Shown: piece after piece, positions 26,616 through 36,021 of the stretch
Layout: each line of letters begins with the position of its first letter
Numbering within the stretch: position 1 is the stretch's first letter
Source of the DNA: CAIXSC01 sp046349855
Lineage (GTDB): Bacteria > Planctomycetota > Planctomycetia > Pirellulales > Pirellulaceae
Length of the DNA: 64,000 nt
Assembly (NCBI GenBank): GCA_046349855.1
Contig: JAXMBM010000009.1
Coordinates: 1-64,000 of the forward strand
Direction: 5' to 3'
The notes under the pieces: model-generated
The model's database searches: none
Seen by the model: only the letters and a program-made list of their open reading frames with translations
What the model was told of the DNA's origin: nothing
Made by a program: the position numbers and the translations under genes

Positions 26616-27425
26616 TTAACGCTGACGCCGCTGGCGCAGCGCTTCGTAGCACAGGACGGCGGCCGTCGCCGAGACGTTGAGGCTGTCCGCCACTCCACAC
26701 ATAGGTAACGAAATCGCCTCGATCCCCGCGCCTCGCCAAGTCGCCGACAACCCCGTCGACTCGGCGCCCAACACAATCGCGACGGCCCCCGTCCACTCCA
26801 CCTCCCAGTAACACTTCGCCCCCTCCACTCGCGCCGCATAAATCCGTAGCCCCTGTTGCCGCAACCACTCGTGCGACTGCTCGGCACTCGCCGCGCACAC
26901 CGGCACGCTGAACACAGTACCCAAACTCGCACGAATCACATTTGGGTTGTACCAGTCGGTTCCCCCATCACAGAGAACAACCGCCGATACCCCGGCCCCA
27001 TCTGCACTCCGCAGAATGGCCCCCAGGTTACCCGGTTTTTCCACACCTTCGACCACCACTACCAGCGGCGCGGACGACAGTACCAGGTCACTCAGTTCCC
27101 GCCATACCCCTTGAACCACGCCCACAATCCCATCCGTACGCTCACCATAGGCCAGCTTTTCAAATACTCCGGGCGTAACCTGACAGACTGACGTCCGCCC
27201 CTCCTGCACCTCCACAAACCGTGAAACAATCGCCTGCGCCTCCTCGCTGCTCGCCCATTCGGGACACCAAAACAACTCTTCCACCACCACTCCCGCCTCC
27301 ACCGCTCGCAATAACTCCCTCGCTCCATCAACCACAATCGACCCGTGCCGCCGCCGCGCTCGGGAATCGCGGAGCCGTACTACGGCCTTGATGCGCGGGT
27401 TCTGCGAACTGGTAATGCGATGCAT
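26616..27425 (-). CDS. TrmH/SpoU-family RNA methyltransferase
   Basis: This 269-residue SPOUT enzyme transfers methyl from SAM to the 2'-OH of a ribose in tRNA or rRNA. An N-terminal substrate-binding domain begins ITSSQNPRIKAVVRLRD. The knotted catalytic domain shows motif 1 (EKPGNLGAILRSADGAG, with N and R), motif 2 (VLGAESTGLS) and motif 3 (LPMCGVADSLNVSATAAVL). The target nucleotide is not predictable. It is the last gene of the ribD-WD40-oxidoreductase-HAD group, 54 bp after the HAD gene. ATG 27425 begins exactly at the conserved N-terminus. Confidence 0.92.
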   Translation of the reverse strand: MHRITSSQNPRIKAVVRLRDSRARRRHGSIVVDGARELLRAVEAGVVVEELFWCPEWASSEEAQAIVSRFVEVQEGRTSVCQVTPGVFEKLAYGERTDGIVGVVQGVWRELSDLVLSSAPLVVVVEGVEKPGNLGAILRSADGAGVSAVVLCDGGTDWYNPNVIRASLGTVFSVPVCAASAEQSHEWLRQQGLRIYAARVEGAKCYWEVEWTGAVAIVLGAESTGLSATWRGAGIEAISLPMCGVADSLNVSATAAVLCYEALRQRRQR

Positions 27426-27479
27426 GGACCGTACCTGGTGGAATTAGTGGCGAATCTGCGCCCAGTTCGCTCCCGGAAA

Positions 27480-28145
27480 TCACTTCCTGTCCCAGAATTC
27501 GAGCAGTTCCAGCGGGGCCGCCATCACACACGCTGCCCCACTGGCCTCCAATTCGGCACGCTCACGAAATCCCCATAATGCTCCCACCGGATACATCCCG
27601 GCTCGCACCGCCGTCTGCATATCGACGCATGAATCGCCCAGATACAGACAATGATCCGCCAGCACCTCGAGCCGCGACGCAATCTCCACAGCCCCGGCTG
27701 GATCCGGCTTTCGCGGAACTCCCTCGCGCTGCCCCAGCACAACCTCAAAGTCATCGCCGTCGAAGAACTCGTTGACACACTTCACCGTGAATAGATGAGG
27801 CTTGTTCGAGAGCACCGCCAAAGGAACTCCACGACGCCGCAGGCCGACAATCAACTCCACAATTCCGGCATACGGTCGCGTTCGCACATTCCAATTCGAC
27901 TCGTACAGTTCCTGAAAACGCGCCACACAACTCGGGACCCAAAGTCCCCGCTCGTCACTCGGCGGCAATGCACGCTCGAACAACATCGATACTCCGTCTC
28001 CAACGAACATCCGATAACGATCCACCGGATGCACCGGAAACTGTCGTTCCGCCAGCACCAGATTCGCCGTCGTGGCGATATCCTCCAGCGAATCCAGCAA
28101 CGTACCATCCAGATCGAAGATCACGGCAGCCAAAGAATTCGACAT
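27480..28145 (-). CDS. HAD-family phosphatase (phosphoglycolate phosphatase-like)
   Basis: This 221-residue HAD hydrolase has motif I VIFDLDGTLLDS (nucleophile and acid Asp), motif II VLSNKP, a lysine in PRKPDPAGA (motif III), and motif IV YLGDSCVDMQTA. The helical cap between residues 20 and 90 places it with Gph-type phosphatases, which remove phosphate from 2-phosphoglycolate or similar small metabolites. ATG 28145 has TAGGA 7 nt upstream. It begins 7 bp after the Gfo/Idh gene ends, so the two are co-transcribed. Confidence 0.88.
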   Translation of the reverse strand: MSNSLAAVIFDLDGTLLDSLEDIATTANLVLAERQFPVHPVDRYRMFVGDGVSMLFERALPPSDERGLWVPSCVARFQELYESNWNVRTRPYAGIVELIVGLRRRGVPLAVLSNKPHLFTVKCVNEFFDGDDFEVVLGQREGVPRKPDPAGAVEIASRLEVLADHCLYLGDSCVDMQTAVRAGMYPVGALWGFRERAELEASGAACVMAAPLELLEFWDRK

Positions 28146-28152
28146 GCAAGTC

Positions 28153-29214
28153 CTACAGGTCAAGGTGATCGGGACGAGCGACAAAATCGGCCAACACCAC
28201 TTCCATTCCCCTGATCGCCGATTCTCTCGCCGCAAGCCCCAGCAACGTGGACCAACGGCCATCTTCGCCCGCACAGGGTGGGGACTCCCCGCCGCAAATA
28301 GATGCCACCAATCGCTCAATCTCCGCGGATACCTCCGCCACTTCCCCGACAGGCCCCGCCACCGGCCACTCCCGCTGATCGGCTCCCAGTCCATACCGCA
28401 ACCGAAACCGCAGGGGCGCGTCGCGCGTCTCCCCCACACTCAGCCCCGCCTCGATTGTTCCCTTCGTTCCCGCAATTCGCACGTGGACCTGCAGACCACT
28501 CGCCGCCAGCGTTTGCGTCACGACCGCATACGAGCGGTGCGAGAAACTCAACAGGCAAGAAAAGTTGTCCTGCAGCTCGGGATGATCCGGATCACGAGTG
28601 TTGCCTCGAGCCACCACCGAGAGAGGCTCGCCTTGATCCCCCAAATACCAGCGCGCCAGATCGAATAGATGCAGCAGGTCCTCAAATACCCAACTGCCGA
28701 CTCGTTCGGCATCGTAGCGCCAGCCACCCGAACCAAGCCGATACGGGACGCGAGCCAAGTCGAACAGCCCGTACAACGGCCGACCAATCTCCCCAGCCTC
28801 AATGATCCGTCGCACCCCTCCCCACAGCGCTGACGCGCGATACTGATGCCCAACCGCCAACAGCTTGCGCTGAGTACGCGCTAATGCCAGCAGGCGATCC
28901 ACGTCGCCAAGATCGAGCGCCACGGGCTTTTCCAGCAACAGATGCTTGCCGGCTCGAAGCACATTCGTGCCGACAGCGAAATGCAACGCATTCGGCACCG
29001 CGACGCAGACCACGTCGACGTCGGCACGCTCCAGCAACTGGCGATAGTCCGGATACACCTGAGCCGCTGGATAGGCCGCTCGCGCCGCGCCCTGGCGTTC
29101 CACCGAAGGCACCGCAATCGCCACCAGCTGCGCCGCGGCCGAACGCTCGATGGCCGCCGCATGCAGCACACCCCAGTGGCCATATCCGATCAATCCAAAA
29201 CGCACGGGCTCCAT
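28153..29214 (-). CDS. Gfo/Idh/MocA-family oxidoreductase
   Basis: This 353-residue NAD(P)-dependent sugar/inositol-type oxidoreductase has the Rossmann motif FGLIGYGHWGVLHA, the family EKPVA string (HLLLEKPVALD), and the C-terminal fold with WRYDAERVGSWVFEDLLHLFDL containing the catalytic His. The substrate is unknown; planctomycetes carry many paralogues. ATG 29214 begins at the conserved MEPVRFG. A GTG at 29229 overlaps the WD40 stop (GTGA) and would add five residues; either could be used. The overlap argues for translational coupling with the WD40 gene upstream. Confidence 0.9.
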   Translation of the reverse strand: MEPVRFGLIGYGHWGVLHAAAIERSAAAQLVAIAVPSVERQGAARAAYPAAQVYPDYRQLLERADVDVVCVAVPNALHFAVGTNVLRAGKHLLLEKPVALDLGDVDRLLALARTQRKLLAVGHQYRASALWGGVRRIIEAGEIGRPLYGLFDLARVPYRLGSGGWRYDAERVGSWVFEDLLHLFDLARWYLGDQGEPLSVVARGNTRDPDHPELQDNFSCLLSFSHRSYAVVTQTLAASGLQVHVRIAGTKGTIEAGLSVGETRDAPLRFRLRYGLGADQREWPVAGPVGEVAEVSAEIERLVASICGGESPPCAGEDGRWSTLLGLAARESAIRGMEVVLADFVARPDHLDL

Positions 29215-29225
29215 ACCACGGCCAC

Positions 29226-30221
29226 TCACCCCTTGGGTGCCATCTTGATGAGCCGCACTTGCTTGTCGAAATGCGCCGTCGCCAACCGCATGCCATCCGG
29301 ATGCAGCGCCAGATCGCGGGCCGTGTTGCCGAGGTTCAGCGAATGAAACTCATTCTTCTCACCTGGCTTCCAGAAAAACAAATGCCCCCCTCCGCCGCCA
29401 CCCGTAGCACCAATGGTGAAACCCTCCGGATGCAACATGGCTCCCCACGCCACTCCGTTGATGTTCGCCTTCGTCAAGTGTGTGACCAACTCCTTGCCCG
29501 CCTCCCAATCCCAAACCACGATCGCCGGGTTACCTACCCCCGCAAACGCATTGGTCACGTTGGTGATGCCACCGCACGCCAGCCGCGTGCCATCTCGACT
29601 GAACCCCAGACTGTGCGGCCCGCCAATATCAGCCAGAAAACCGGCATCGTATTTGTGCAGCGCGGGAATCGCGAACCGTCGCTTCACCTCACCGGTCACC
29701 GCGTCCCAGTGAACGTATTGCGACTTCAGGTCCCCCGACACCAGATCCTTACCTTGGGGATGAAAGGCCACGTTATAGACATGCGACTCATGGCCGACGA
29801 ACTCGCGTACCAAAGCCCCATCACTCATCTGCCACAGCTTGACCTTGCGGTCGTTCCCGCAGGTCGCGATCCACTGCGCATCCGGACTCACCGCCACAGC
29901 GCGAATCCACCCCTGGTGAGCTTCCACCGTCCGCACCGGAGTCGGTTTCTCCACCAGCGCCGGCCACCAGATGAGTCGCCCGTCATATCCTCCGGTCACC
30001 AGAACTTCGCCGTTGGTAGAAAAGCCGAGGCTGCGAACCCAGCTGTCATGCCCAGCCAGTTCCTGCTTCGCACCACTTGCCAGATCCCAGCGGCAAACCC
30101 GGTTATCCTCCGCCCCGGCAAATACCATCTGCCCCGTCGGATCAAAGCGACAAGAGATCAGTGGACTGGTATGCGCAAAACTCTGCGCTACGTGCGATGA
30201 TGCCGGATCGATGTTCGCCAT
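29226..30221 (-). CDS. WD40-repeat protein
   Basis: This 331-residue cytoplasmic beta-propeller has about six to seven blades, each with the usual D-W/L-x-x-G or GH...W-D spacing. Examples are AGAEDNRVCRWDLASG, GHDSWVRSLGFSTNG, GGYDGRLIWW, CGNDRKVKLWQMSDG and GHESHVYNVAFHPQG. It has no signal peptide or membrane segment, so it is probably a protein-binding scaffold. A perfect TATAAT lies 28 bp upstream of the start (30249-30254, minus strand), but a -35 box is not clear. It sits between ribD and the Gfo/Idh gene in the same direction, 98 bp after ribD. Confidence 0.85.
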   Translation of the reverse strand: MANIDPASSHVAQSFAHTSPLISCRFDPTGQMVFAGAEDNRVCRWDLASGAKQELAGHDSWVRSLGFSTNGEVLVTGGYDGRLIWWPALVEKPTPVRTVEAHQGWIRAVAVSPDAQWIATCGNDRKVKLWQMSDGALVREFVGHESHVYNVAFHPQGKDLVSGDLKSQYVHWDAVTGEVKRRFAIPALHKYDAGFLADIGGPHSLGFSRDGTRLACGGITNVTNAFAGVGNPAIVVWDWEAGKELVTHLTKANINGVAWGAMLHPEGFTIGATGGGGGGHLFFWKPGEKNEFHSLNLGNTARDLALHPDGMRLATAHFDKQVRLIKMAPKG

Positions 30222-30319
30222 GCCTGTCCCCTTGTCTGCGGCACGTCGATTATACCGTGCGACCACGTCCGATGGGACACAACCGCGTTCCTCAGCAGCC
30301 ACGGCGGCCCGCAGCCTGC

Positions 30320-31417
30320 TCAACGCCGTCGGACAACCATCATGGTATCGTCCCCTAATCGTTCCACCGCAACACACCTCCACTGCGTCGCATCCGCGAG
30401 ACGGGCGACTCCCCTGCCCCCCACGGCTCCCGGCGCATCCACTCCACCAAATATCTTCGGCGCCACGTAGGCACGAACCTCATCGACGAGTTGAGCGTCC
30501 AGCAGCGACCCCAACAGTCGACTGCCTCCCTCGACCAGCACATTGGTCCAGCGACGCCGCCCGAACTCCACCAGCAGCTGCTCCAACGATTCCGTGGACG
30601 ACGCCCCCGCGAGCGCCAAGACTTCGCAGCCGCACCGCCGCAATTCGTCCGTCCGCTCGACCGGCGCCTCCTCGCTCACGACAACCAGCACCGGGACATC
30701 CCGAGCGGTCCGGCATAGTTGGCTGGTCACCGGTATTCGCGCTTGACGGTCCAATACCACACGCGTCGCGACTCGCGGGCCCGGCGGCCGCGCCGTCAGC
30801 AACGGATCATCCCGTTCCACGGTCCCCCGCCCCACCCAGATCGCATCGACTCGCCCTCGCAGTTCGTGCACCGTCTGCCGCGAGGCCTCCCCCGAAATCC
30901 ACTGGCTGTCACCCGTCCGAGTCGCGATTTTTCCGTCGAGCGTCATGGCCCATTTGGCAATGACCCAGGGTTGGCCGAGCGCCTGCAGCTTGAGATAGGG
31001 AGCGTTGAGCTCGCGGGCGGGCGACTCTTCCAACCCCACCTCCACGTCGATCCCCGCCTGCCGCAACTCCTGCTCTCCGCCGCCCGACACCGCGGGAAAC
31101 GGATCGCGCATCGCCATCACCACGCGCCGCACGCCCGCCGCCAGTACCGCACGAGTGCACGGCGGGGTCTTGCCGAAATGGCAACATGGTTCGAGGGTCA
31201 CATAGAGTGTGCCCCCTGAGGCTCGCGGTCCCGCCGCGGCCAACGCCCGCACCTCGGCGTGCGGCCCGCCATAGCGTTCGTGCCACCCTTCGCCGACGAC
31301 CTCCGTCCCCTGGACGATGACACAACCAACTTGCGGGTTCGGCTCCACCGCACCCGCTCCCCGACGCGCCAATTCCAGCGCTCGGACCATCATCGTCCGG
31401 TCGAATTCGGTCAACAT
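30320..31417 (-). CDS. ribD: Bifunctional RibD (pyrimidine deaminase/reductase)
   Basis: RibD performs two steps of riboflavin synthesis: deamination of the diaminopyrimidine and NADPH-dependent reduction of its ribose. The N-terminal deaminase domain shows VGCVIVQG, GGPHAEVRAL and the zinc site EPCCHFGKTPPCTRA. The C-terminal reductase domain shows KWAMTLDGKIAT, DSQWISG, WVGRGTVERDDPLLT and LVEGGSRLLGSLL. Its 365 residues match the bifunctional family. The start ATG at 31417 immediately follows the stop of the Cys-rich lipoprotein. No FMN riboswitch was recognised upstream. Confidence 0.95.
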   Translation of the reverse strand: MLTEFDRTMMVRALELARRGAGAVEPNPQVGCVIVQGTEVVGEGWHERYGGPHAEVRALAAAGPRASGGTLYVTLEPCCHFGKTPPCTRAVLAAGVRRVVMAMRDPFPAVSGGGEQELRQAGIDVEVGLEESPARELNAPYLKLQALGQPWVIAKWAMTLDGKIATRTGDSQWISGEASRQTVHELRGRVDAIWVGRGTVERDDPLLTARPPGPRVATRVVLDRQARIPVTSQLCRTARDVPVLVVVSEEAPVERTDELRRCGCEVLALAGASSTESLEQLLVEFGRRRWTNVLVEGGSRLLGSLLDAQLVDEVRAYVAPKIFGGVDAPGAVGGRGVARLADATQWRCVAVERLGDDTMMVVRRR

Positions 31418-32008
31418 CTACCGCCGCAGCGAAGCAGGTCGCGTGTAACTGGGGTGATACGGTCGAGCCGGCCGTTTGGCTTTGGGATCGGGTTTTCGAG
31501 CCGGCATGGGCGCCGGTTCCGGTTCCTCGGCCGGCAGGGGGGCCTGCAAAGTCGGCTCGTCGGCAAACGGCCCCTCGTCAGCCCCTGCCGAGACACAGGA
31601 TGAGCAACCGCTCCGTCCGCACCCTCCGCTGCAATCTTCCCCGTCACGGCACGGTTCCCCGCGACAACCGCACAGGAACGACCAGAGGCTCGACAACGGA
31701 CTCGACCGGCAGCAACTCTGCGGTCCCGCCCAATTGCCACAGCCATCGCACGGATCGCAGCAGTCCGGCGGATCACTCAGCCACTCGTCCCAATAGATCT
31801 CGCCGCATCCCCAGCGGCAAGACGCCCGTTCGCCCAGCGTCGAGCGACAACTGCCGGTACGGCAGCTCTGCGCCTCGTGCGGGTACAGCACGGGTTCGGG
31901 CGTGCCACAGGGGTCGTAGGGGCCCCCCATGCGGTGCACGCAACAGCCACTCGCACTCATGATCAGCAGCGTCGCTGCGGATATCCAACTCAGTACCGAA
32001 CGCACCAT
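31418..32008 (-). CDS. Cys-rich lipoprotein
   Basis: This 196-residue exported protein has a signal sequence ending in a lipobox-like LLIMSASGC. The mature part holds 20 cysteines in the first 120 residues, in spaced pairs such as DCCDPCDGCGNW and CSGGCGRSGCSSC. A Pro/Ala/Glu linker and a basic end (KPDPKAKRPARPYHPSY) follow. Such Cys-rich anchored proteins are seen in planctomycetes, whose cell walls contain disulfide-rich protein; this one might be a wall or surface component. It has no known catalytic motif. The stop (TAG) touches the ribD start, so the genes are probably co-transcribed. ATG 32008 gives the proper signal peptide. Confidence 0.75.
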   Translation of the reverse strand: MVRSVLSWISAATLLIMSASGCCVHRMGGPYDPCGTPEPVLYPHEAQSCRTGSCRSTLGERASCRWGCGEIYWDEWLSDPPDCCDPCDGCGNWAGPQSCCRSSPLSSLWSFLCGCRGEPCRDGEDCSGGCGRSGCSSCVSAGADEGPFADEPTLQAPLPAEEPEPAPMPARKPDPKAKRPARPYHPSYTRPASLRR

Positions 32009-32139
32009 GGCCGAATCCTCGGGCGATACAACAACAGCCCGCCTGGCATGCGGGGCCGTTAGCTGGATATCGGCCAAAAAGTCGGCAGAATCGAGAAAAT
32101 CGCTACAACCCGCAAACTCACCCCCGCGCAACTGGCCAG

Positions 32140-33069
32140 CTAGGCCAGCAGCCCTTCCAGGTGAGTGGCCACACAGAGGGGCAGGACCTCCACGTTGTAT
32201 CCCCCCTCCAGCAGGCTCACGACGCGACCTCGAGCATGCTGGTTGGCAATCTGCCGCACGATCCGGGTCAGTTCCGCAAAATCCTCCACCTCCAGCCCCA
32301 GCGACCCGACCGGATCGAGTCGATGGGCGTCAAACCCGGCACTGATCAGCACCAACTCGGGCCGCACCTGGTCGGCAAACTTCTCGACCGTCCGCGCAAA
32401 CTGTTCCCGGTACGACTCCCGCGGAATGCCGAACTTGAGCGGCAGGTTGCACGTCATCCCCAATCCGGGACCTGCCCCCGTTTCGTCCGCCGCCCCGGTT
32501 CCTGGGTAGAACGGATAACGATGGACCGAATAAAAACCGACCTGTTCGTCTTCGTAAAACGAGTCCTGAGTGCCATTTCCGTGATGTACGTCCCAGTCCA
32601 CGATGAGCACCCTCCGCAGCTGGTGCTCGTGGATCGCCGCCCGCGCCGCAACCGCCACGTGGTTGAACAGGCAGAACCCCATCGCCGACCGCTGAAGAGC
32701 ATGGTGGCCGGGCGGTCGCAGCAGGCAGAGGGCCGACGACGCATCCCCGCTCAGCACCCGCCGCACCGCATCACACGCCGCGCCAGAGGCCAACCGGGCC
32801 GCGTCGTAGGAGCGCGCCGAGACCACCGTGTCGGCCTCGATGTATCCCCCCCCCCGCGAGGCGTACTCACGCACCTCCGCGACATAATCCGGACAGTGCA
32901 CTCGGGAGAGCTGCTCGTCCGTCGCCGGCTCCCACGTCGGGCACTGACAGCGGTCCACCAGCTTCCGCTCCTGGAGCTGCTGCATGATTCTTGCGAGCCG
33001 CGCCGGCCGTTCCGGATGCATCCCCGTCTGATGCTCGAGAAACGTCGGCGAATAGTACAAGAGCGTCAT
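32140..33069 (-). CDS. Histone deacetylase-like amidohydrolase
   Basis: This 309-residue zinc enzyme of the HDAC/AcuC/AphA superfamily removes acetyl groups from lysines or polyamines. Visible motifs are RPPGHHAL (paired catalytic His), FCLFNHVAVAAR, VLIVDWDVHHGNGTQ (zinc Asp and His), SVHRYPFYPGTG, AGFDAHRLDPVG (second zinc Asp) and LEGGYN with Gly-Gly-Tyr. All active-site residues are present. It has no signal peptide. It precedes the Cys-rich lipoprotein by about 130 bp. ATG 33069 starts at the typical family N-terminus (LLYYSPTFLEH). Confidence 0.92.
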   Translation of the reverse strand: MTLLYYSPTFLEHQTGMHPERPARLARIMQQLQERKLVDRCQCPTWEPATDEQLSRVHCPDYVAEVREYASRGGGYIEADTVVSARSYDAARLASGAACDAVRRVLSGDASSALCLLRPPGHHALQRSAMGFCLFNHVAVAARAAIHEHQLRRVLIVDWDVHHGNGTQDSFYEDEQVGFYSVHRYPFYPGTGAADETGAGPGLGMTCNLPLKFGIPRESYREQFARTVEKFADQVRPELVLISAGFDAHRLDPVGSLGLEVEDFAELTRIVRQIANQHARGRVVSLLEGGYNVEVLPLCVATHLEGLLA

Positions 33070-33313
33070 GGGCAAGTACCTCGTGCTGCTCGTTGTAGGG
33101 GTCTCGCCGAACCCGGTCAACCAGCAGCGTCGCGGGAAGCGCACCGGTTAAGTTGACAATCGTAAGTCGAGACAGCTAGAGTGGAACGAGTGGATCCAGA
33201 GTCGCTCGGCGATCAAGGAAACGCCGGACCAGGCCGCATTCGCCGTCCTGGGTAATTCGAGAAGGTCGCGGCCCTCGGGGGCCGAACCATCCCATCAGCT
33301 GAGGATACGTGGT

Positions 33314-35101
33314 ATGCGTCGTGGAAACTTCCAGCTGCCCAGTGTTGCGCCATGGTTCGCGGCCGTGCTGGCTCTCGGTCTGTTCGCCGGCCTGGCCCAG
33401 CGCCCTCTCGTCTCGGCTCAGGAAGCGGGCGACGCGGCGGATGCGGCCGAAGAACGGGACCCCGACGCACCGCAATACGACGAACTTAAAATCCCCGCCG
33501 TCCTCGACGAACGCGGCAAACAACGGCAGGAACTGACCGACACGCGCCGTCGAGCTCAGGAGCTGCAACGGCAGATCGCCAACGTGATCAACGGTACCGC
33601 CCCGTTGGCCGACAATCAGAAGAAGTTCGACGGGTTCTTCCTGCAGTACTACTTCCCGCAGCTCACGTGGCTCGACAACATCGAGAACCCGGCAAACTAC
33701 AACGCACTCTACAACAAGCGTTATGTGTTCTTCCGCGATTACATGCGCAAGACCACGCTCAACGACGTCCGCCAGTATCTGCTCAAGATCACGCTGGCCA
33801 AGATGAAAGAAATCGTTACGGGCAACTATCATCCAGCGGCCCGCGTGAATGCCATGCTCATCGTCGCGGAACTCAATACCAAGGAAACGGTCCAGTCGGG
33901 CGGGTCGCCGGCTCCCCCCGATCCCTACCTCGAAGCCCTCCCCTTCCTGGTCGATGCTTACGCCGATCCGCAGCAACTCGACGCCGTCAAGGTCGCCGCC
34001 ATGCTGGGAATCCTCCGCCACGTCCAGTGGGACAGTCGACAGCGGGCCAATCCGCAGGCGAAAAAGATCGACGACGCCATCCGCGACCGCATCAATTCGC
34101 TGTCGCTCGCGTTGCTGTCGGCTAAACAGCCGCCCCCCAACCGCACTCTCGACGGTCACGCCTGGATGCAGCGCCGCGCGGTCGACATCCTCGCCGCACT
34201 CGGCACCATCGGCACCAACGTGAATGCGACTCAGGTCGTCGACGCCATGGTGGCCGACGATCAAGCCCCCCTCTCGCTCCGCTGTACCGCCGCCGAAGCC
34301 ATTGGTCAGCTCGACCTGCCCCCCGAAACACGCCTCGATCCGCTCGATACGGCGCGCAAGCTGGGCGAACTCGCGCTCTTCATCTGCAAGCGGGAAACCA
34401 AACGGTACGAGGAGGAAAAGGCGTTCCTCGAAGAGAAACGCAAAGCCAGCGGAGGAACCACGGGTGGCGGAATGCCTGGAGCCATGATGCCAGGCGCCAT
34501 GATGCCGGGAATGATGCCCGGCGGTGCCAAAGGCGGCGACGATGACGAGTTCGGGGACGCGCCCGCCAGCCCGGCTCCCGGTGGCGCCCCCGGCATGCCA
34601 GGGATGCCCGGAATGCCTGGCATGCCAGGGATGCCAGGCGCCACGACCCAGCCCGCCGCGCCCAAGGAAAATCACCGGCTGGTTATCGCCAAACGCCGGC
34701 TGCGAGCTCAACTCCACAGCGTCAAGGTTGGCCTCACCGGCATCCAGGGACGCACGACAGGCATCCACGGTCTCGCCAAGGACGACAAACACAAGGAACT
34801 CATTCAGAAGCTCTCCGACGAGGTCCGAGCCCTGCGCGATCTGTCCGAAGATGACAAGCTGCGTTCGGTCGACAAACTGATGGCCGAAGTACGAACCCGA
34901 ACCCAGGCACTCGAAAAAGCCCTCAAGCTGGTCGCCGCCTCCGCCAAGCCCGCGGGCGGCGAAAAGCCAGCCGACGCGGCGGCAGACGATGGCCCCGGCG
35001 GTCCCCCGGCAGCTCCCCCCGCGAAGAAGCCGAACGCCGCGGCAGCCATCCCCGGCAAGCCAGCCGCGAAACCGGCCGCCGATCCGGCTGGCGTGGAATA
35101 A
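33314..35101 (+). CDS. Secreted helical protein with MPG repeats
   Basis: This 595-residue protein has a signal peptide (WFAAVLALGLFAGLAQRPLVSAQ). A helical domain (residues about 55-380) follows, with HEAT-like periodicity and no catalytic motif I recognise (e.g. VDAYADPQQLDAVKVAAMLG). Next comes a Gly/Met/Pro-rich linker (residues about 390-450) with repeated MPG and MMPG units. The C-terminal helical segment (AKRRLRAQLHSVKVGLTGIQ) ends in an Ala/Pro-rich tail. The protein looks structural or scaffolding in the cell envelope. GAGGA is 8 nt before ATG 33314. No operon partner is evident. Confidence 0.75.
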   Translation: MRRGNFQLPSVAPWFAAVLALGLFAGLAQRPLVSAQEAGDAADAAEERDPDAPQYDELKIPAVLDERGKQRQELTDTRRRAQELQRQIANVINGTAPLADNQKKFDGFFLQYYFPQLTWLDNIENPANYNALYNKRYVFFRDYMRKTTLNDVRQYLLKITLAKMKEIVTGNYHPAARVNAMLIVAELNTKETVQSGGSPAPPDPYLEALPFLVDAYADPQQLDAVKVAAMLGILRHVQWDSRQRANPQAKKIDDAIRDRINSLSLALLSAKQPPPNRTLDGHAWMQRRAVDILAALGTIGTNVNATQVVDAMVADDQAPLSLRCTAAEAIGQLDLPPETRLDPLDTARKLGELALFICKRETKRYEEEKAFLEEKRKASGGTTGGGMPGAMMPGAMMPGMMPGGAKGGDDDEFGDAPASPAPGGAPGMPGMPGMPGMPGMPGATTQPAAPKENHRLVIAKRRLRAQLHSVKVGLTGIQGRTTGIHGLAKDDKHKELIQKLSDEVRALRDLSEDDKLRSVDKLMAEVRTRTQALEKALKLVAASAKPAGGEKPADAAADDGPGGPPAAPPAKKPNAAAAIPGKPAAKPAADPAGVE

Positions 35102-35243
35102 GGGCCAGCGACGTTCACGACGTCGAACCCACCGAAACTTCCAGGACTCCCATCCTCGCGCCGTCGATCCGCTTCGATTGCGGTCAGATCACCGTCACGC
35201 CGTCCATTCACAGGCGTGCCTGCCATGCTTAGTTGGAAAGCGC

Positions 35244-35410
35244 CAGGTTTTCCGGCTTCAGGCAATGGGAAGTGTTCATTTGCGAGCGACTTAGTGTGGA
35301 TCGTGGCAATGCGGGGCAGTGTCGAGGATCGCTCCGTGATCCAACGACCGGACACAGAGGCGTTGGATCGCGGAGCGATCCACGACTATGGCAACCCGGC
35401 GCTGTCCGAT
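35244..35410. repeat. Dispersed hairpin repeat, copy B
   Basis: Copy B of the element seen at 8112-8287. The inverted repeat has arms at 35323-35344 and 35363-35384 with two mismatches and an 18-nt loop of the same length; the loop ends in the same gacacagaggcg. The preceding 80 bp also align. It lies in the 329-bp gap between two convergent genes, with no other feature visible. Confidence 0.85.
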
Positions 35411-35430
35411 TAGGCCGGCACACCGTCGGC

Positions 35431-36021
35431 TTAGCGCACGTCGCCGACGGGCGATTCGGCCACCGTCTGGGACGACCGCAGTCCCCATTGAACCAGCGCG
35501 TAGCCGCCAAACAACACGACCGAAAACAGCAGGTCGCCAGCCAGCGTATAGCGGAAGAAGGGGATGGCCCGAGCGTAGCACTGCAGCAATCCGTCGAGCG
35601 TATGTGGATACATGCTGCCCAGAGCCCAGACGGCCAGATTGGTGACCGCGAAGAACACGATCGAAGCGGCCAGACTGGAGCCCACCAGCGTCGCCACCGC
35701 GCCGCTGGCTGACCAGCCACGCCGTCCGGCGAGTCGCTGTCGCAACCAGCCGCCGCCAACCGCCGGCCAGGCCAGCATCGCGTACACCACGGCCATCAGC
35801 CGTAAATCGTAGCCTCCGATGACCAGATCGCTGGCCGCCATCACTGCCAGCGGCACGGCCACGGCCAGGCGGCGGTTGGTCAACAGGTAGCCGGCAAACA
35901 GCGCCAGCGCCGCCACCGGAGCAAAATTGGGGATGTCACGCAGCGCCAGACGCGTCGTCACACCCACGGTCACCAACGCCAAGCTGACCGCGAACTGCCA
36001 TCCGAAAGTGCGTTGATTCAT
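35431..36021 (-). CDS. DUF6580-like integral membrane protein
   Basis: This 196-residue protein has about five to six transmembrane helices: FAVSLALVTVGVTTRLAL, PVAALALFAGYLL, VAVPLAVMAASDLVIG, GAVATLVGSSLAASIVFF, and others. The motif NFAPVAALALFAGYL is typical of the DUF6580 group, which resembles substrate-binding (S) components of ECF vitamin transporters. It is the last gene in the thiS-thiG-DUF4430 direction, so a vitamin or precursor transport role is possible but unproven. GGAGCA lies 9 nt before ATG 36021. Confidence 0.7.
   Translation of the reverse strand: MNQRTFGWQFAVSLALVTVGVTTRLALRDIPNFAPVAALALFAGYLLTNRRLAVAVPLAVMAASDLVIGGYDLRLMAVVYAMLAWPAVGGGWLRQRLAGRRGWSASGAVATLVGSSLAASIVFFAVTNLAVWALGSMYPHTLDGLLQCYARAIPFFRYTLAGDLLFSVVLFGGYALVQWGLRSSQTVAESPVGDVR

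Noticed and set aside
30249..30254. Perfect TATAAT upstream of the WD40 gene (minus strand)
   Set aside because: No -35 hexamer at 16-18 bp and no extended -10; the hexamer alone is weak evidence for a promoter.
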